Shown piece by piece: positions 1-9,694 of a DNA stretch of 64,000 nt. The notes under the pieces were generated by a model. That model worked only from the letters and a program-made list of their open reading frames with translations. It made no database searches and had not been told where the DNA came from. Origin of the DNA: Charina bottae (taxonomy: Eukaryota > Chordata > Lepidosauria > Squamata > Charinaidae). A program made the translations under genes and the position numbers. The stretch's first letter is position 1. Each line of letters starts with the position of its first letter. Where the stretch lies: assembly GCA_023362775.1 (NCBI GenBank), contig JALMGJ010000011.1:26087501-26151500 (forward strand), given 5' to 3'.

Positions 1-507
1 TAGATCAAAATCGTATTTAGCTTTTTGCTGTTTCTTTCAAATTCTTTAGTTTCTTAAGCTTATATTAATTTTTCTTTTGTTCAGAGTTGAAGATAAACTC
101 ACCCGATGAAGACTTTTAAAACTTGCCATTCTGAAGGTCTCTAATAGCTTTAAGATGGTTAATAGGCAATTTCTGAAAGTGATAAAGTGAGATTTGTGAA
201 CTTAGTGTCCTTTAAAAAGCTCTGCCGTGGTTGTGAGCAAGATGACTGATCCTGTCATTTCCCAGAACCCACAGAAAACTACTGTCCTGCAGTTTCCTCA
301 CCATACCTCCCCCAGAAGTCCTATTTATCTATTTTTATGACTATCCACACTTTCCATGTCATATACAATTTTATGTATCTCAGTCATGTCCTACTTTACC
401 TGCCTTTGCTCTAAACTACAACCCATGATGCTGTCGTCTTCCATTTTAGATTTTGCTCTAGCCCCCTAAGAACGAAACAGAAACAAAAAAAAAATTGGTG
501 GCCCTAT

Positions 508-612
508 TATTATTATTATTTATTTATTTTCTATCCCGCCTTTATTGTTTTTATAAATAACTCAAGGCGGGGAACATCCCTAATACTCCTTTGTCCTCCT
601 ATTTTGCACCTT
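508..612 (-). repeat. 3' fragment of a tRNA-derived SINE
   Basis: An A/T-rich tail is followed by the same block (ataactcaaggcgg, then aatactcc) that ends the fuller SINE at 1258-1515, so this is a 5'-truncated copy of that family. The flanking bases 1-507 and 613-1257 show no coding similarity that I recognise and are probably intron or intergenic DNA of receptor gene 1. Confidence 0.6.
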
Positions 613-1257
613 TTCTAGCTCTACAATATCCTTTTTACAGGTGTACTAATGAGAACTATGTAGAGTAGTTCAGATGAAATCTCACTATAGATTATAGAAG
701 GGCATTTATTGTGTCAGTGCTTTCAATTTTAGTCCCCTTCCTATTGATTCTAGTATTTTAGTTGGCATTTTCAATGTTCTATTATGCCCAGAATAGCCCT
801 TCCCAATCAGTTGCTGAGAGCTTAGACCAAAAAAGTTATACTGTATGCAAAAACTGTCTTTCAAGCCCATATGCATTATTTTTGCATTTGCCTGTATATG
901 TTTAATTTTATGGCATGTTCATCTAGATTTCAGCTATCACTTTACAATTAACTAACTTTCTTGTTACCAGAATAATTTGGTATCCTTACCAAATGTGGCT
1001 ATTTCCTTTTGAAAATTGTATTCTTTAACCAGTTAAAGAATACAATTTTCAATTGTATTTCTCTTCTTATCATATACTGTAGCTCCTGAGTTTATTCAGA
1101 AACTTTTCATAAAGGCTTTTTGAAAGTTTAAGCCTGTTGTCCCTGTGAAAAAATCTAGAATCAGCTCAAGATTGTTCAGTATCGTTTTGACCAAGTGAGA
1201 CAGGTTTCTGTGTTGTAACAAAAACTGTTTTTGCTTATTTGTGATGAAAATAGTAGC

Positions 1258-1515
1258 ATATATTTATTTATTTATTTATTTAATTTTTATCCTGCCTTCA
1301 TTATTTTTATAAATAACTCAAGGCGGAGAACATACCAAATACTCCTTCCTCCTCCTATTTTCCCCACAACAACAACCCTGTGAGGTGAGTTGGGCTGAAA
1401 GAGAGTGACTGGCCCAAGGTCACCCAGCCGGCTTTCATGGCTAAGGCAGGACTAGAACTCACAGCCTCCTGGTTTCTAGCCCGTTGCCTTAACCACTAGA
1501 CCAAACTGGTTTGCT
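1258..1515 (-). repeat. tRNA-derived SINE, near full length
   Basis: Read on the minus strand it begins with a tRNA-like head carrying A-box-like TGGTCTAGTGG and B-box-like GTTCTAGTCC. It continues through a conserved body (gaccttgggccagtcactctc) and ends in an L2/CR1-type tail with (AAAT)n. The same family recurs at 508, 20464/24082 and 56632. It lies in the intron directly upstream of the 7TM exon. Confidence 0.75.
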
Positions 1516-1544
1516 AAGTATGTAAAACTGATTCCATATTTCAG

Positions 1545-2443
1545 ATATTAATGATTGCTACAACTGTGAAGCTGGAAAATATCCAAGCAAGAGCCAGGAC
1601 TTCTGCATTCCCAAGACTGTAACCTACTTATCTTATGAAGAATATTTGGGGATCAGTCTAGCTTTCCTTGCTCTTTTCTTTTCTTTGATGACAGCTTTGA
1701 TGCTCGGAACATTTATGAAACATCACAACACTCATATTGTCAAGGCCAATAACAGGAACCTCACCTACAGTCTCCTTTTCTCTCTTCTGCTGTGTTTTCT
1801 TACTGCATTGCTGTTCATTGGCTGCCCCCAGAAGGTGACCTGTCTCCTCCGACAAATTACTTTTGGCATCGTCTTCTCAGTGGCCCTTTCTTGTGTGCTG
1901 GCCAAAACCATCACTGTGGTTTTGGCATTCATGGCCACCAAACCAGGATCTAGGTTGAGAAAGCTGGTGGGAAGGAGACTGGCCAATTCCATTATAATTT
2001 CCTGTTCTCTCATTCAAATACACATCTGTGCCATGTGGTTGATAACCTCCCCTCCATTCCCAAATGCTGACATCCATTCAATGTCTGAAGAAATTGTATT
2101 GGAATGTAATGAAGGGTCTGTGCCCATGTTTTACTCTGTGCTGGGCTACCTGGGTTTTTTAGCCATTTCCTGTTTAACTGTGGCTTTTTTTGCCAGGAAG
2201 TTACCTGGCAGTTTCAACGAAGCCAAGTTCATCACTTTCAGCATGTTGGTCTTCTGTAGTGTTTGGCTAGCCTTTGTTCCATCCTATCTGAGCTCCAAGG
2301 GAAAATACTCAGTAGCTGTAGAGACCTTTTCCATTTTATCCTCCAGTGGTGGATTGTTGGGTTGCATTTTTCTCCCCAAATTTTACATTATTGTTCTGAG
2401 GCCTCAGATGAACCACAGGGACCTGCTAAGAAGAAGAAAATGA
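1545..2443 (+). CDS. VMN2R-like: V2R gene 1, last exon (7TM domain), gene partial in window
   Basis: This is the terminal exon of a vomeronasal type-2 receptor, a family C GPCR of vomeronasal sensory neurons that couples to Go in other vertebrates. The exon follows acceptor AG at 1543-1544 and opens in phase 1 with the end of the cysteine-rich linker ([20 protein letters not shown]), then seven membrane segments. Family hallmarks visible are [51 protein letters not shown] and a basic tail ending RRRK. The frame is open for the expected length with a single stop at 2441-2443. No upstream V2R exon lies in bases 1-1540, so the rest of the gene must lie to the left, or else this is an orphan exon. 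Confidence 0.92.
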
Positions 2444-2554
2444 AGGAAATATTGAATTTTAGAAATACAATTTTCATTTGAAAGAGCTCAGGATTAATTG
2501 TTAGTCCCATAAATAATTATTCTGATCCCACATTAACAGAAGGTATGGTATATT

Positions 2555-2560
2555 AATAAA
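2555..2560 (+). promoter_or_regulatory. possible polyadenylation signal of V2R gene 1
   Basis: AATAAA lies about 110 bases after the stop codon. The composition is AT-rich, so a chance match is possible. From 2444 to about 3104 I see only AT-rich unique-looking sequence without coding similarity. Confidence 0.35.
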
Positions 2561-3104
2561 TTGTCCAGTTATTGCATGGTAGAATTCTACATATGAATTT
2601 GCTTTTTATAATTTCTGGCTTGAATCAACTTATCTCAGTAAAAGTAATCACACTGTATTTGTATTTCTTCCCTGACTGGTGAATTAGTTGTTCAAATCTT
2701 CCCTCATTTACTTGGCTGTTCTGCTTTGAAAAGCATCAACAAAAATAGGAGAGTATGGAGAAATAAGGAACTATGGGGATTCAGTTAGCACTATTTTTTT
2801 CTCTGTAATAGGATCTAGTTAACACACTTCACAGACCTCAAATATAGCCAATAAATATATGGGTGTCAACCACTATCACTGGAATATTATGGATGTTCAC
2901 ACCATAATTGGTTATGTCATTTCTTCAAATGCATCAAGATAGCCATTCTTTGGATAATCATGTTAATGGTTGCCTAATTATGATTAGGCTATTGGAAATG
3001 TTCCATGGCCCTTAGGTTCATTAATTCAAGTGTGCCTATGAGGTGTGTTGATTGTTCATTATTTTGAAATTTTATTTGGGTTTTATATTTTTGCCTTTCA
3101 CTTT

Positions 3105-3182
3105 GTTGCACCCTGCCCAGAATCTGCTAGAATTGGCCTGGCTATAAATATTGTAAAGTAATAAATAATAATAAATTATTAT
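3105..3182 (+). repeat. LINE/SINE 3' tail fragment
   Basis: A short block ending in ctggctataaatattg and ataataataaa resembles the 3' tails of L2/CR1-type retroposons elsewhere in the window. From 3183 to about 3600 the sequence is purine-rich on the + strand with no recognisable feature. Confidence 0.35.
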
Positions 3183-3599
3183 TATTTATTCCCCCTGTGG
3201 ATGAGCAGGCTGCTTAGAAAAATTGCATGCACCTGTGCTGCCTTCTTCCCCTCCTCTTTGAGACTTCTCCCCATCATCAGACAGGAGAGTTGCCAATAAA
3301 TCTGCAACCTTGAAACCGGTGTGGGCGGAGATGGATGGAGGAGACATGTTTTTTTTGGAAGCTCTGCAGTCACCAGCAAACAAAGTAAAGCAGCCGAATA
3401 AAGAAAGGCATTTTTCCTTCAAAAGGAGTGGATGGTCCAGAGGAAAAGAAGTGTAGAGGCACAGCAAAGAAAAATGCAAGCATAAAAGCACAATGTGGAA
3501 AGCTGCAAATATTCTACATGCTGGCCAGTAACAGAGAAGAAAAAAGCAGAAGAAATTCCAGAGAGAGGAATTAAGGCAAAACGGTGTTTGTAAGAAGAA

Positions 3600-3795
3600 A
3601 ACATTATATAATAGTATTACTATAGAGAATAGTAATAGTAAAAAGGAATTGATGTAATAATAAAATAGTTATAATATAGAGAATAGTATAGAGGAAGTAT
3701 TGCAATAGTAATTGAATAGTAATAGAGTACAGTAACTGTAATAGTAATTAGTGTAGTAATATAGAAATAATAGCAATAGGATAGAATATAGGCAA
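3600..3795. repeat. degenerate ATAGTA-rich simple repeat
   Basis: Variants of atagtaatagta run for about 190 bases. Minus-strand open frames here are only tyrosine/isoleucine-rich translations of the repeat. Confidence 0.6.
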
Positions 3796-3825
3796 TAGAA
3801 AACACTCACATATAGATGTCGATGA

Positions 3826-5190
3826 AGATTCTCAGTCATCCAGGTGGAATTGTCTGTAGGTTGAGTCATGGCAACTGGATTTCTTTCTTTTGGTTGAAAC
3901 GTTTTGCTGCTTGTCCAAGTAGCTTCTTCATTCCGGGCAAAAGTTGGTGAGGGGACCCCATATATGTCTCCCAGGGTTGACTTTACACCTGATTGGCTTG
4001 TTAATTGGGCAATTGAGGTGTAGATAGTCTTTGGGATGTCTTACTCCTAAAACCTTAATTCATCCCCAAGTGGATCATTAAATATGGCCTTGCTGGTGAA
4101 CTTGTGAAGTGGTCTTAATCTTCCTGGGGACTAATGAAAGAGCAGCATGATAATGTCAGATTTCTCATGGGAAAGCAAATTGCGTTTCTCCTTCACAAGG
4201 CTGAAATGAGCAGATACGAGCTTTGTTATGTCTACGCTCGAAGCTAGCGTGAGAGCTTGCTCAGTACAGCAGGGAGGGGTAAGACACATGCTTGCTAGAT
4301 GCAACACTGCCACCTACTGGCAGGTTATACTCTGTGCTTAGCGTCTCCAGACCTAAACCCTGACCAATCAGCTTTGAGTCAGGGAAAGAAGAACTGGGTT
4401 GTGGAAAATGGTTTCCTTTGCTCTTGACCTCTGCTTTTCTAGTAGCCGTTACCAAGTGTTCTGCTCTTGAGAAGGACTTTGAAGTGTAGCTAACTGGCTA
4501 GGTACTTTGCCAGTCTTGTGCTCCTTAAGTTCTGAATTGATTGAAGCAACACGTGAACAGTGTATCTGTATCTTTTGCTTGTAAGCTGTTTTACTTCTGC
4601 TTATGCTGTACCGTATGTATTCAACTCTGTTTTATCTACAGTAAAGATTAATAGCTTGGAAAGCTGAACTCTGCGTGTTTACTCTTGCCTCCTCCCAGTT
4701 AGCCAGAGTACTTCAACAGATAAATGGGGGGAAAGTTATGCCTGAGGCCTCCGCCTCTATTGAGGGAAGGAATTTCCACTTTGGCATGAATGAATTCCTT
4801 AACCCCTCTCTCAAACCACCTATCTTCCCTGTCCAAAATGTGAACATTAATGTCCTCAAATGAGTGTCCTTTTTCTTTTAGATGAAGGTCCTGTCGTGTT
4901 GCTCCTCCTGTGTTGGGCCATCCTCTTGTGTAAAGGCTGTTTGGTTTCTCCAATGTAGAGCTCAGAACACTCCTCACTGCACTGGATTGCATATACTACA
5001 TTCCTCCTCTTATGTTTTGGTGTTGGATCTTTAGGGTGTACAAGCCTCTGTCTCAGTGTGTCGGTCGGTTTGAAATATACAGGTATGTTGTGTTTGCCAA
5101 ATATCTGTTTTATCTTTTCCGACATGCTGGCCATGTAAGGAATGACCAGGTTCTTCCATTGATTCTGAGTCTCAGCTCTGTCTGCCATTG
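3826..5190 (-). mobile_element. Penelope-like element, 3' part with GIY-YIG domain, decayed
   Basis: On the minus strand 5188-4856 encodes the C-terminal part of a PLE protein. A GIY-YIG endonuclease core is visible (VVYAIQCSEECSELYIGETK), followed at about 4930-4740 by the usual PLE tail motif (ERGVKEFIHAKVEIPSLNRG). Frames are broken. The left end (3826-3960) matches the PLE terminus seen at 53.2-53.3 kb in opposite orientation. A foreign block at about 4142-4722 interrupts it, because sequence on both sides continues the PLE copy seen at 52.9-53.3 kb. Confidence 0.75.
4142..4722 (+). mobile_element. insertion in the PLE, possible solo LTR
   Basis: The block is absent from the PLE copy at 52.9-53.3 kb. 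It has LTR-like traits: a possible TG start and CA end, a CCAAT motif (gaccaatcag at about 4362), and a late cagtaaagatt that could serve in polyadenylation. I could not find a clean target duplication, so the LTR interpretation and exact ends are tentative. Confidence 0.35.
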
Positions 5191-5279
5191 TTTTGGGTCT
5201 GGGGGTAGACTTAGATATAATGAAGGCCCAATTTGGATACCCACAGGTCTTCAGAGCTGTCTTCAGGTGCTAATTTTCT

Positions 5280-5391
5280 TTCTTTTTGGCACCCATGGAG
5301 GTGGGGATGGTTTCTGCCCTGTGGGACAATGTCCTGATGATTCCTTACATGGCTGGCATGTCAGAAAAGGTAAAACGGATATTTGGCAAAA
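5280..5391 (+). mobile_element. PLE fragment in opposite orientation
   Basis: Plus-strand translation near 5337-5391 gives IPYMAGMSEKVKRIFGK. This is the same PLE segment that the minus strand encodes at about 5145-5095, so two PLE pieces meet head to head around 5.2-5.3 kb. Confidence 0.55.
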
Positions 5392-6912
5392 ATCAGGCCG
5401 GGATATGGGACGGAGACTGCATTGGTTGCACTTATGGATGATCTCTGGCAGGAGTGGGTTGGAGGGAGTGCATCCATCCTTGCTCTCCTAGATCTCTCAG
5501 TGGCTTTCGATACCATTGACCATGGTATCCTTTTGGGGCAGCTCAGGGAGTTGGGGTAGGTGGCGTAGTTCTACACTGGTTCACTTCCTTCCTCCAGGTC
5601 TATGAAGGTTCTCAGTCATCCAGGTGGAATTGTCTGTAGCTTGAATCATGTCAACTGGATTTCTATTTTCTCAGTGCGAAACGTTTCCACTGAGAAAATA
5701 GAAATCCAGTTGACATGATTCAAGCTACAGTTCCTTCCTCCAGGGCTGTTCCCAATCGGTGGTGATAGGAGAGGTGATATCTGACCCGTGACCCCTCCTG
5801 TGTCGGGTGCTGCAGGGTTTGGTGCTCTCTCCTTTCCTATTTAACACCTACATGAAGCCACTGGGTGAGATCATCCGTCACCAGAGGATGAGGTATCACC
5901 AATATGCAGATGATACTCAAGTGTATATCACCATCCCGGGTGAAGTAAGTGATGCGGTCACCACCCTGTCTCAGTGTCTGGGGGCTTTGGGGGTCTGGAT
6001 GGGGAACAACAGGCTTCAGCTGAACCCTGGTAAGACGGAGTGGCTGTGGATTGATGGCCTCTCGGGATCCAGGAAGTTGTCAAATTTGGTCCTGGATGGG
6101 ATAGCCGTGCCCCATTCGTAGCCAGTGCAGAACTTGGGGGTCCTCCTGGACTCATGACTCCTGCTCGAAGAGCATGTGGTGGTTGTGGCCAGGAGGGCCT
6201 TTGCACAATTTCAGGTTGTGCACCAGTTACGCCCCTTCCTGGACCGAGATGCCTTCCAAACAGTCACTCATGCCCTTGTCATCTCCCATATAGACTATTG
6301 CAATGCGCTCTACATGGGGCTACCCTTGAAGAGTATCTGGAAGCTTCAGCTGGTCCAGAATGTGGCCACACAGACAGTTATTGATGCCATAAAATCGGCA
6401 CATGTGACACCTCTGCTGTGCAAGCTGCATTGGGTACCAGTTTGCTTCTGGGTCCAATTGAAGGTGTTGGTTATCACCTTTAAAGCCCTTCATGACATGG
6501 GACCAGGTTACCTGAGGGACCATCTCATCCCCTGAACATTGACCCACCCCACCTGGTCATGCAGAGAAGGCATGCTACGGACCCCATCGACAAAAGAATT
6601 CCATCTAGCGGGGTCCAGGAGGTGGGCCTTCTCTGCTGTAGTGTCTGCCCTTTGGAATATCTTGCCCACAGAGCTGAGGCAGGTTTCCTCACTCCCGACA
6701 TTCCAGAAAAACTTGAAGACCTGGTTCTGCCGCCTTGCTTGGGATGGGAATGCCAACAGTTCCTCCTGGGTGTGGCTGGTACCACGAAGCCCCCGTATTA
6801 TTAACATCTATTGCACTTGGATTTTATATTTATATTTTTAACTTTGCTTTTATTGTGAACCTCCCAGAATCCCCTGGTTGGGGGAGATGGGTGGTGATAC
6901 AAATTTAAATAA

Positions 6913-6959
<47 letters not shown>

Positions 6960-6960
6960 A
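5392..6960 (+). mobile_element. L2-type LINE, 5'-truncated, decayed
   Basis: Broken frames encode an L2-clade reverse transcriptase and C-terminal region. Visible are LSVAFDTIDHGILL, the catalytic YADD box (RYHQYADDTQVYI, about 5900), LQLNPGKTEWLW, and the conserved THALVISHIDYCNALYMGLP block at about 6265-6325. Several stops and frameshifts interrupt it. It ends in a tail (cctcccagaatcccc) and an (AAAT)n tract at about 6909-6960. A 133-bp palindromic insertion splits the RT region at 5598-5730. Confidence 0.85.
5598..5730. mobile_element. 133-bp hairpin insertion derived from PLE termini
   Basis: The insert sits between two copies of the 13-bp target site TTCCTTCCTCCAG (5585-5597 and 5731-5743) inside the L2. 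Its first 36 bases match the PLE end at 3826. The rest is a palindrome: 43-base arms at 5634-5676 and 5688-5730 are exact reverse complements around the core cgaaacgtttc, which is itself nearly palindromic. The arms match the PLE terminus at 53.29-53.33 kb. Confidence 0.8.
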
Positions 6961-7084
6961 ATGTCTTTATCATCTGCATTTGTCCTCAGCACACCACCCA
7001 CAGTTAGATGGTAAAAGAGAGAGAACAAATATTACCCTGGAACAGTATCTGCACTGGTATTTAAGCTATCAGAACCAACTTGGT

Positions 7085-7206
7085 CACCCTATGGGGAAAA
7101 GACAAGGGTAGTGTGACCTTGTTGTCCTCCTAGACCTCTCAGCAGCTTCTCATACCATTGACCATGCTATCCTCTTAGACAGGCTATCAGAATTGGGATG
7201 TGGGGT
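7085..7206 (+). mobile_element. short L2 fragment
   Basis: Translation gives [25 protein letters not shown], the L2 RT motif region also seen at about 5490. It abuts the (ATC)n tract that truncates the following V2R exon. Confidence 0.6.
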
Positions 7207-7208
7207 TG

Positions 7209-7251
<43 letters not shown>
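7207..7251. repeat. (ATC)n microsatellite
   Basis: About 15 uninterrupted ATC units sit at the junction between the L2 fragment and the broken 7TM exon. Confidence 0.95.
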
Positions 7252-7252
<1 letters not shown>

Positions 7253-7822
7253 TGTTTCCTATGTACTGGCCAAGACCATGATAGTGGTCCTGACTTTTAT
7301 GGCAACCAATCCAGGAAGCAGGATGAGACAGTGGGTGGGGAAAGGACTGACTTATTCTATAGTTTAATCTGGCTTCTTAATTCAAGTGGGAATTTTCTCT
7401 ATATGGCTGTCCATCTCTCCTCCTGTCCCAGATGCTAACCTGCACTCAAAGACTGGAGAAATCATATTACTATGTAAGGAAAGGTCAAGATTATATTTTA
7501 CTTTGCAAGGTGTTATATGGGCTTCTTGGCCATGATCAGTTTCATAGTTGTTGTTGTTTTTTTTGCCAGGAAGCTACCTGACAGTTTCAATTAAGCCAAG
7601 TTCATCTCTTTCAGCATGTTGGTCTTCTGCAGTGTTTGGCTCTCCTTTGTTCCAACCTACCTGAGCACCAAGGGGAAATACATGGTGGCTATGGAGATCT
7701 TCTCAATGTTAGCCTTGAGTGCTGGGTTACTGAGCTGTATCTTTTTCCTGAAGTGCTACATTATTTTGTTGAGGCCTGAGGTGAACAATTGGGAGCTAAA
7801 AAGAAAGAAAAATGTTTTTTGA
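7252..7822 (+). pseudogene. VMN2R-like: V2R 7TM exon pseudogene, 5'-truncated
   Basis: This segment matches the 7TM exon at 44915-45819 closely but starts only at the third membrane segment ([23 protein letters not shown]). It carries frameshifts and an in-frame TAA where the intact copy reads FNEAKF (near 7592). The last 68 codons (7616-7822: [20 protein letters not shown] to the KRKKNVF end) are open. An AATAAA at 7955-7960 sits at the paralogous position to that of gene 2. It marks the start of duplication unit A and cannot encode a receptor. Confidence 0.92.
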
Positions 7823-8127
7823 ATGTGTTCAATATTTTTTTCCATTTTGTTTGTTTTTATAATCTGCATTGCAGACAGATTTGCTTGTTGTGTGCTTCTT
7901 TGCACCAGGAAAAGTGCTGAATATTTCCATAATATTTGTATCCAATACACAGTCAATAAAGCTCTTTTCTCCATTGCTGAAAGATTTATTTCAAAGATAT
8001 ACTTAAAGGGTAACTATTAAATATGTACACACCCACTTTTCTTTTTCTTGTTCTGCATAGGTCATATTGAGACATCTTTCATGTCTAATTGTTTCTGGTT
8101 TCATAATAGTCATATTTTACATTATAA
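7823..8127 (+). other. 3' flank of the V2R pseudogene, paralogous to 45820-46035
   Basis: The sequence follows the flank of gene 2's last exon nearly base for base, including ttctccattgctga and ctatta followed by aatatgtacacacccac. There is no coding content. Confidence 0.6.
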
Positions 8128-8373
8128 ACAAGGGTCCAAGATTATGTTTTATTGTACATGGTGTTATATGGGTTTTGTTAGTTCTTAGTACAGGTATTTT
8201 TGTACTATTCTGATTTAGAATGTAATTTTGTTTTCCTACCTAAACAATATGTTTTGTCAGCAAGTTAAACAGTGTTTGGCTGTTTGGTTCTGCACTGTTT
8301 GTCTCCTTTGTCCTGACCTACCTGAGCACCAAGGGGAAATACATGGTGGCTGTGGGGATCTTCTCAATGTTAG
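8128..8373 (+). pseudogene. VMN2R-like: relics of a second V2R 7TM exon
   Basis: Two short stretches match V2R exon 6. About 8128-8180 resembles the start of TM5 (gggtccaagattatgtttta, then gtgttatatggg). About 8269-8373 matches TM6-TM7 ([22 protein letters not shown]). The second is missing from the paralogous flank at about 46.15 kb, where flanking bases join directly. Confidence 0.7.
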
Positions 8374-9010
8374 CAGACAGTAAATCTTTCCAAATTTAAT
8401 AAAAATCCCCAATTTGATTCAGATTTCTAAAATGACTTGTAGAGTTTTAAGTTGCTTGCTTTGTTTTTGGACTGAAATGTGATGAAATTTAGAGTGAATA
8501 TAGCCCTTCAGTAGCCATAATAAATTTCAGGAAAAGAGCTTGAGGATTTTTTTTTTAAAGAATGAAATGGATAGGGTAGAAGTGATTATTGAAGCAGTGA
8601 TTACTGAAGCAGAAATATGAGATTATCTAATTTATCTGCCAAAAAAATTGAACAAATCTTTAAACTAAGCTTTCTCCCAGGAGTTTTCCAGTTTTTACCA
8701 AACAATGTGATAATGTGATTAATGATGATTATATCCTAAGTGTCACACTGATTTGAGAGCACAAGTCTATCACTGCATCCAGTATTTCCCTTCACTCCTT
8801 TCTCTCTGTGTATTTTACATAAATCATGAACATTATTTTCTTCTTCTTGACTGGTGATCATGCCAGAGCCATATACTGTATTTAAAGCTGTCCAGAGACT
8901 TTTGGAAAGCACCCCAGAATCTTTTTGGAGTTGGGTTGCCTTAACAAATCTAATAAATAAATAAATGTTAGAAGATCATATGAACTTTCTTTTTGATATT
9001 TGTTTTCAAC
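8374..9010 (+). other. non-coding flank shared with unit B
   Basis: The sequence is paralogous to 46.17-46.44 plus 48.49-48.87 kb. It ends with an L2/SINE-type tail at about 8889-8965 (tttttggagttgggttgcc, then aataaataaataa) that has a twin at about 48.75-48.83 kb. No gene is seen. Confidence 0.5.
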
Positions 9011-9690
9011 TATATGGCCCTGGGGGGCAATTTAGCCCCCCCCCATAGTTTTGATATATATTTAGCATGTATAGTTTTATCTGTGTAGTTTTAAACACCT
9101 TTATATAGTTTCTATAACACAAGTGTGTGTGCTCTGTCTCACTCTAGCAAGGTTTCCTGGATGAAATTGTAAGTGTCTTGTTTGTTCGGAGAGGAAAGGG
9201 GCCCCACTATAGCCATTTGGGAGGATCCCTCTCTGCTGAAGGCATGTTTATTACCTTTTGCCTGAATCCTTTGAAATGTAGCATGTTAATGGGGAAGACA
9301 GGAATGTTTCAAGGTCTGCTAACTCTCTTGGAAAGAGACAGATAGATAACTGGAACAGAAGAGAAATTGAGGGAGATCAAAGCTGGTCAGTGCTGTCTCT
9401 TATCAAAAGAATTACCAAATACTCTTCTTCTTCACGTGCCTGCCCAGAAGAGGAGGCAACAATGTCTGTGGAAACTACTTGATTGGTCCCTATGCTAAAA
9501 ATGTAAATTTCTTTGTTCTCTGTAACTATATAATCTGTTGTTAGACTCCATGTTTGTGTGTGTGTGGGTATCACACCCGCCTTTTTTCTTTGGCCAAATA
9601 ATTAAAGCTGTATTCTTTGAAACCTCTATTTGAAGTCTCTAATTTGGGCAACATGGGATTTCAGATATTTACAGGGAGGCTGGCCATACA
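9011..9690 (+). mobile_element. solo LTR, private to unit A
   Basis: A 680-bp block absent from unit B is bounded by the 4-bp direct repeat CAAC (9007-9010 and 9691-9694). Its ends are inverted (TATATGGCC at the left, GGCCATACA at the right), as in an LTR whose first TG has mutated. A TATA-like ctatataatc (about 9526) and an attaaa signal (about 9601) fit an LTR read on the + strand. A 4-bp target duplication suits Gypsy-type or retroviral LTRs. No internal region is present. Confidence 0.7.
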
Positions 9691-9694
9691 CAAC

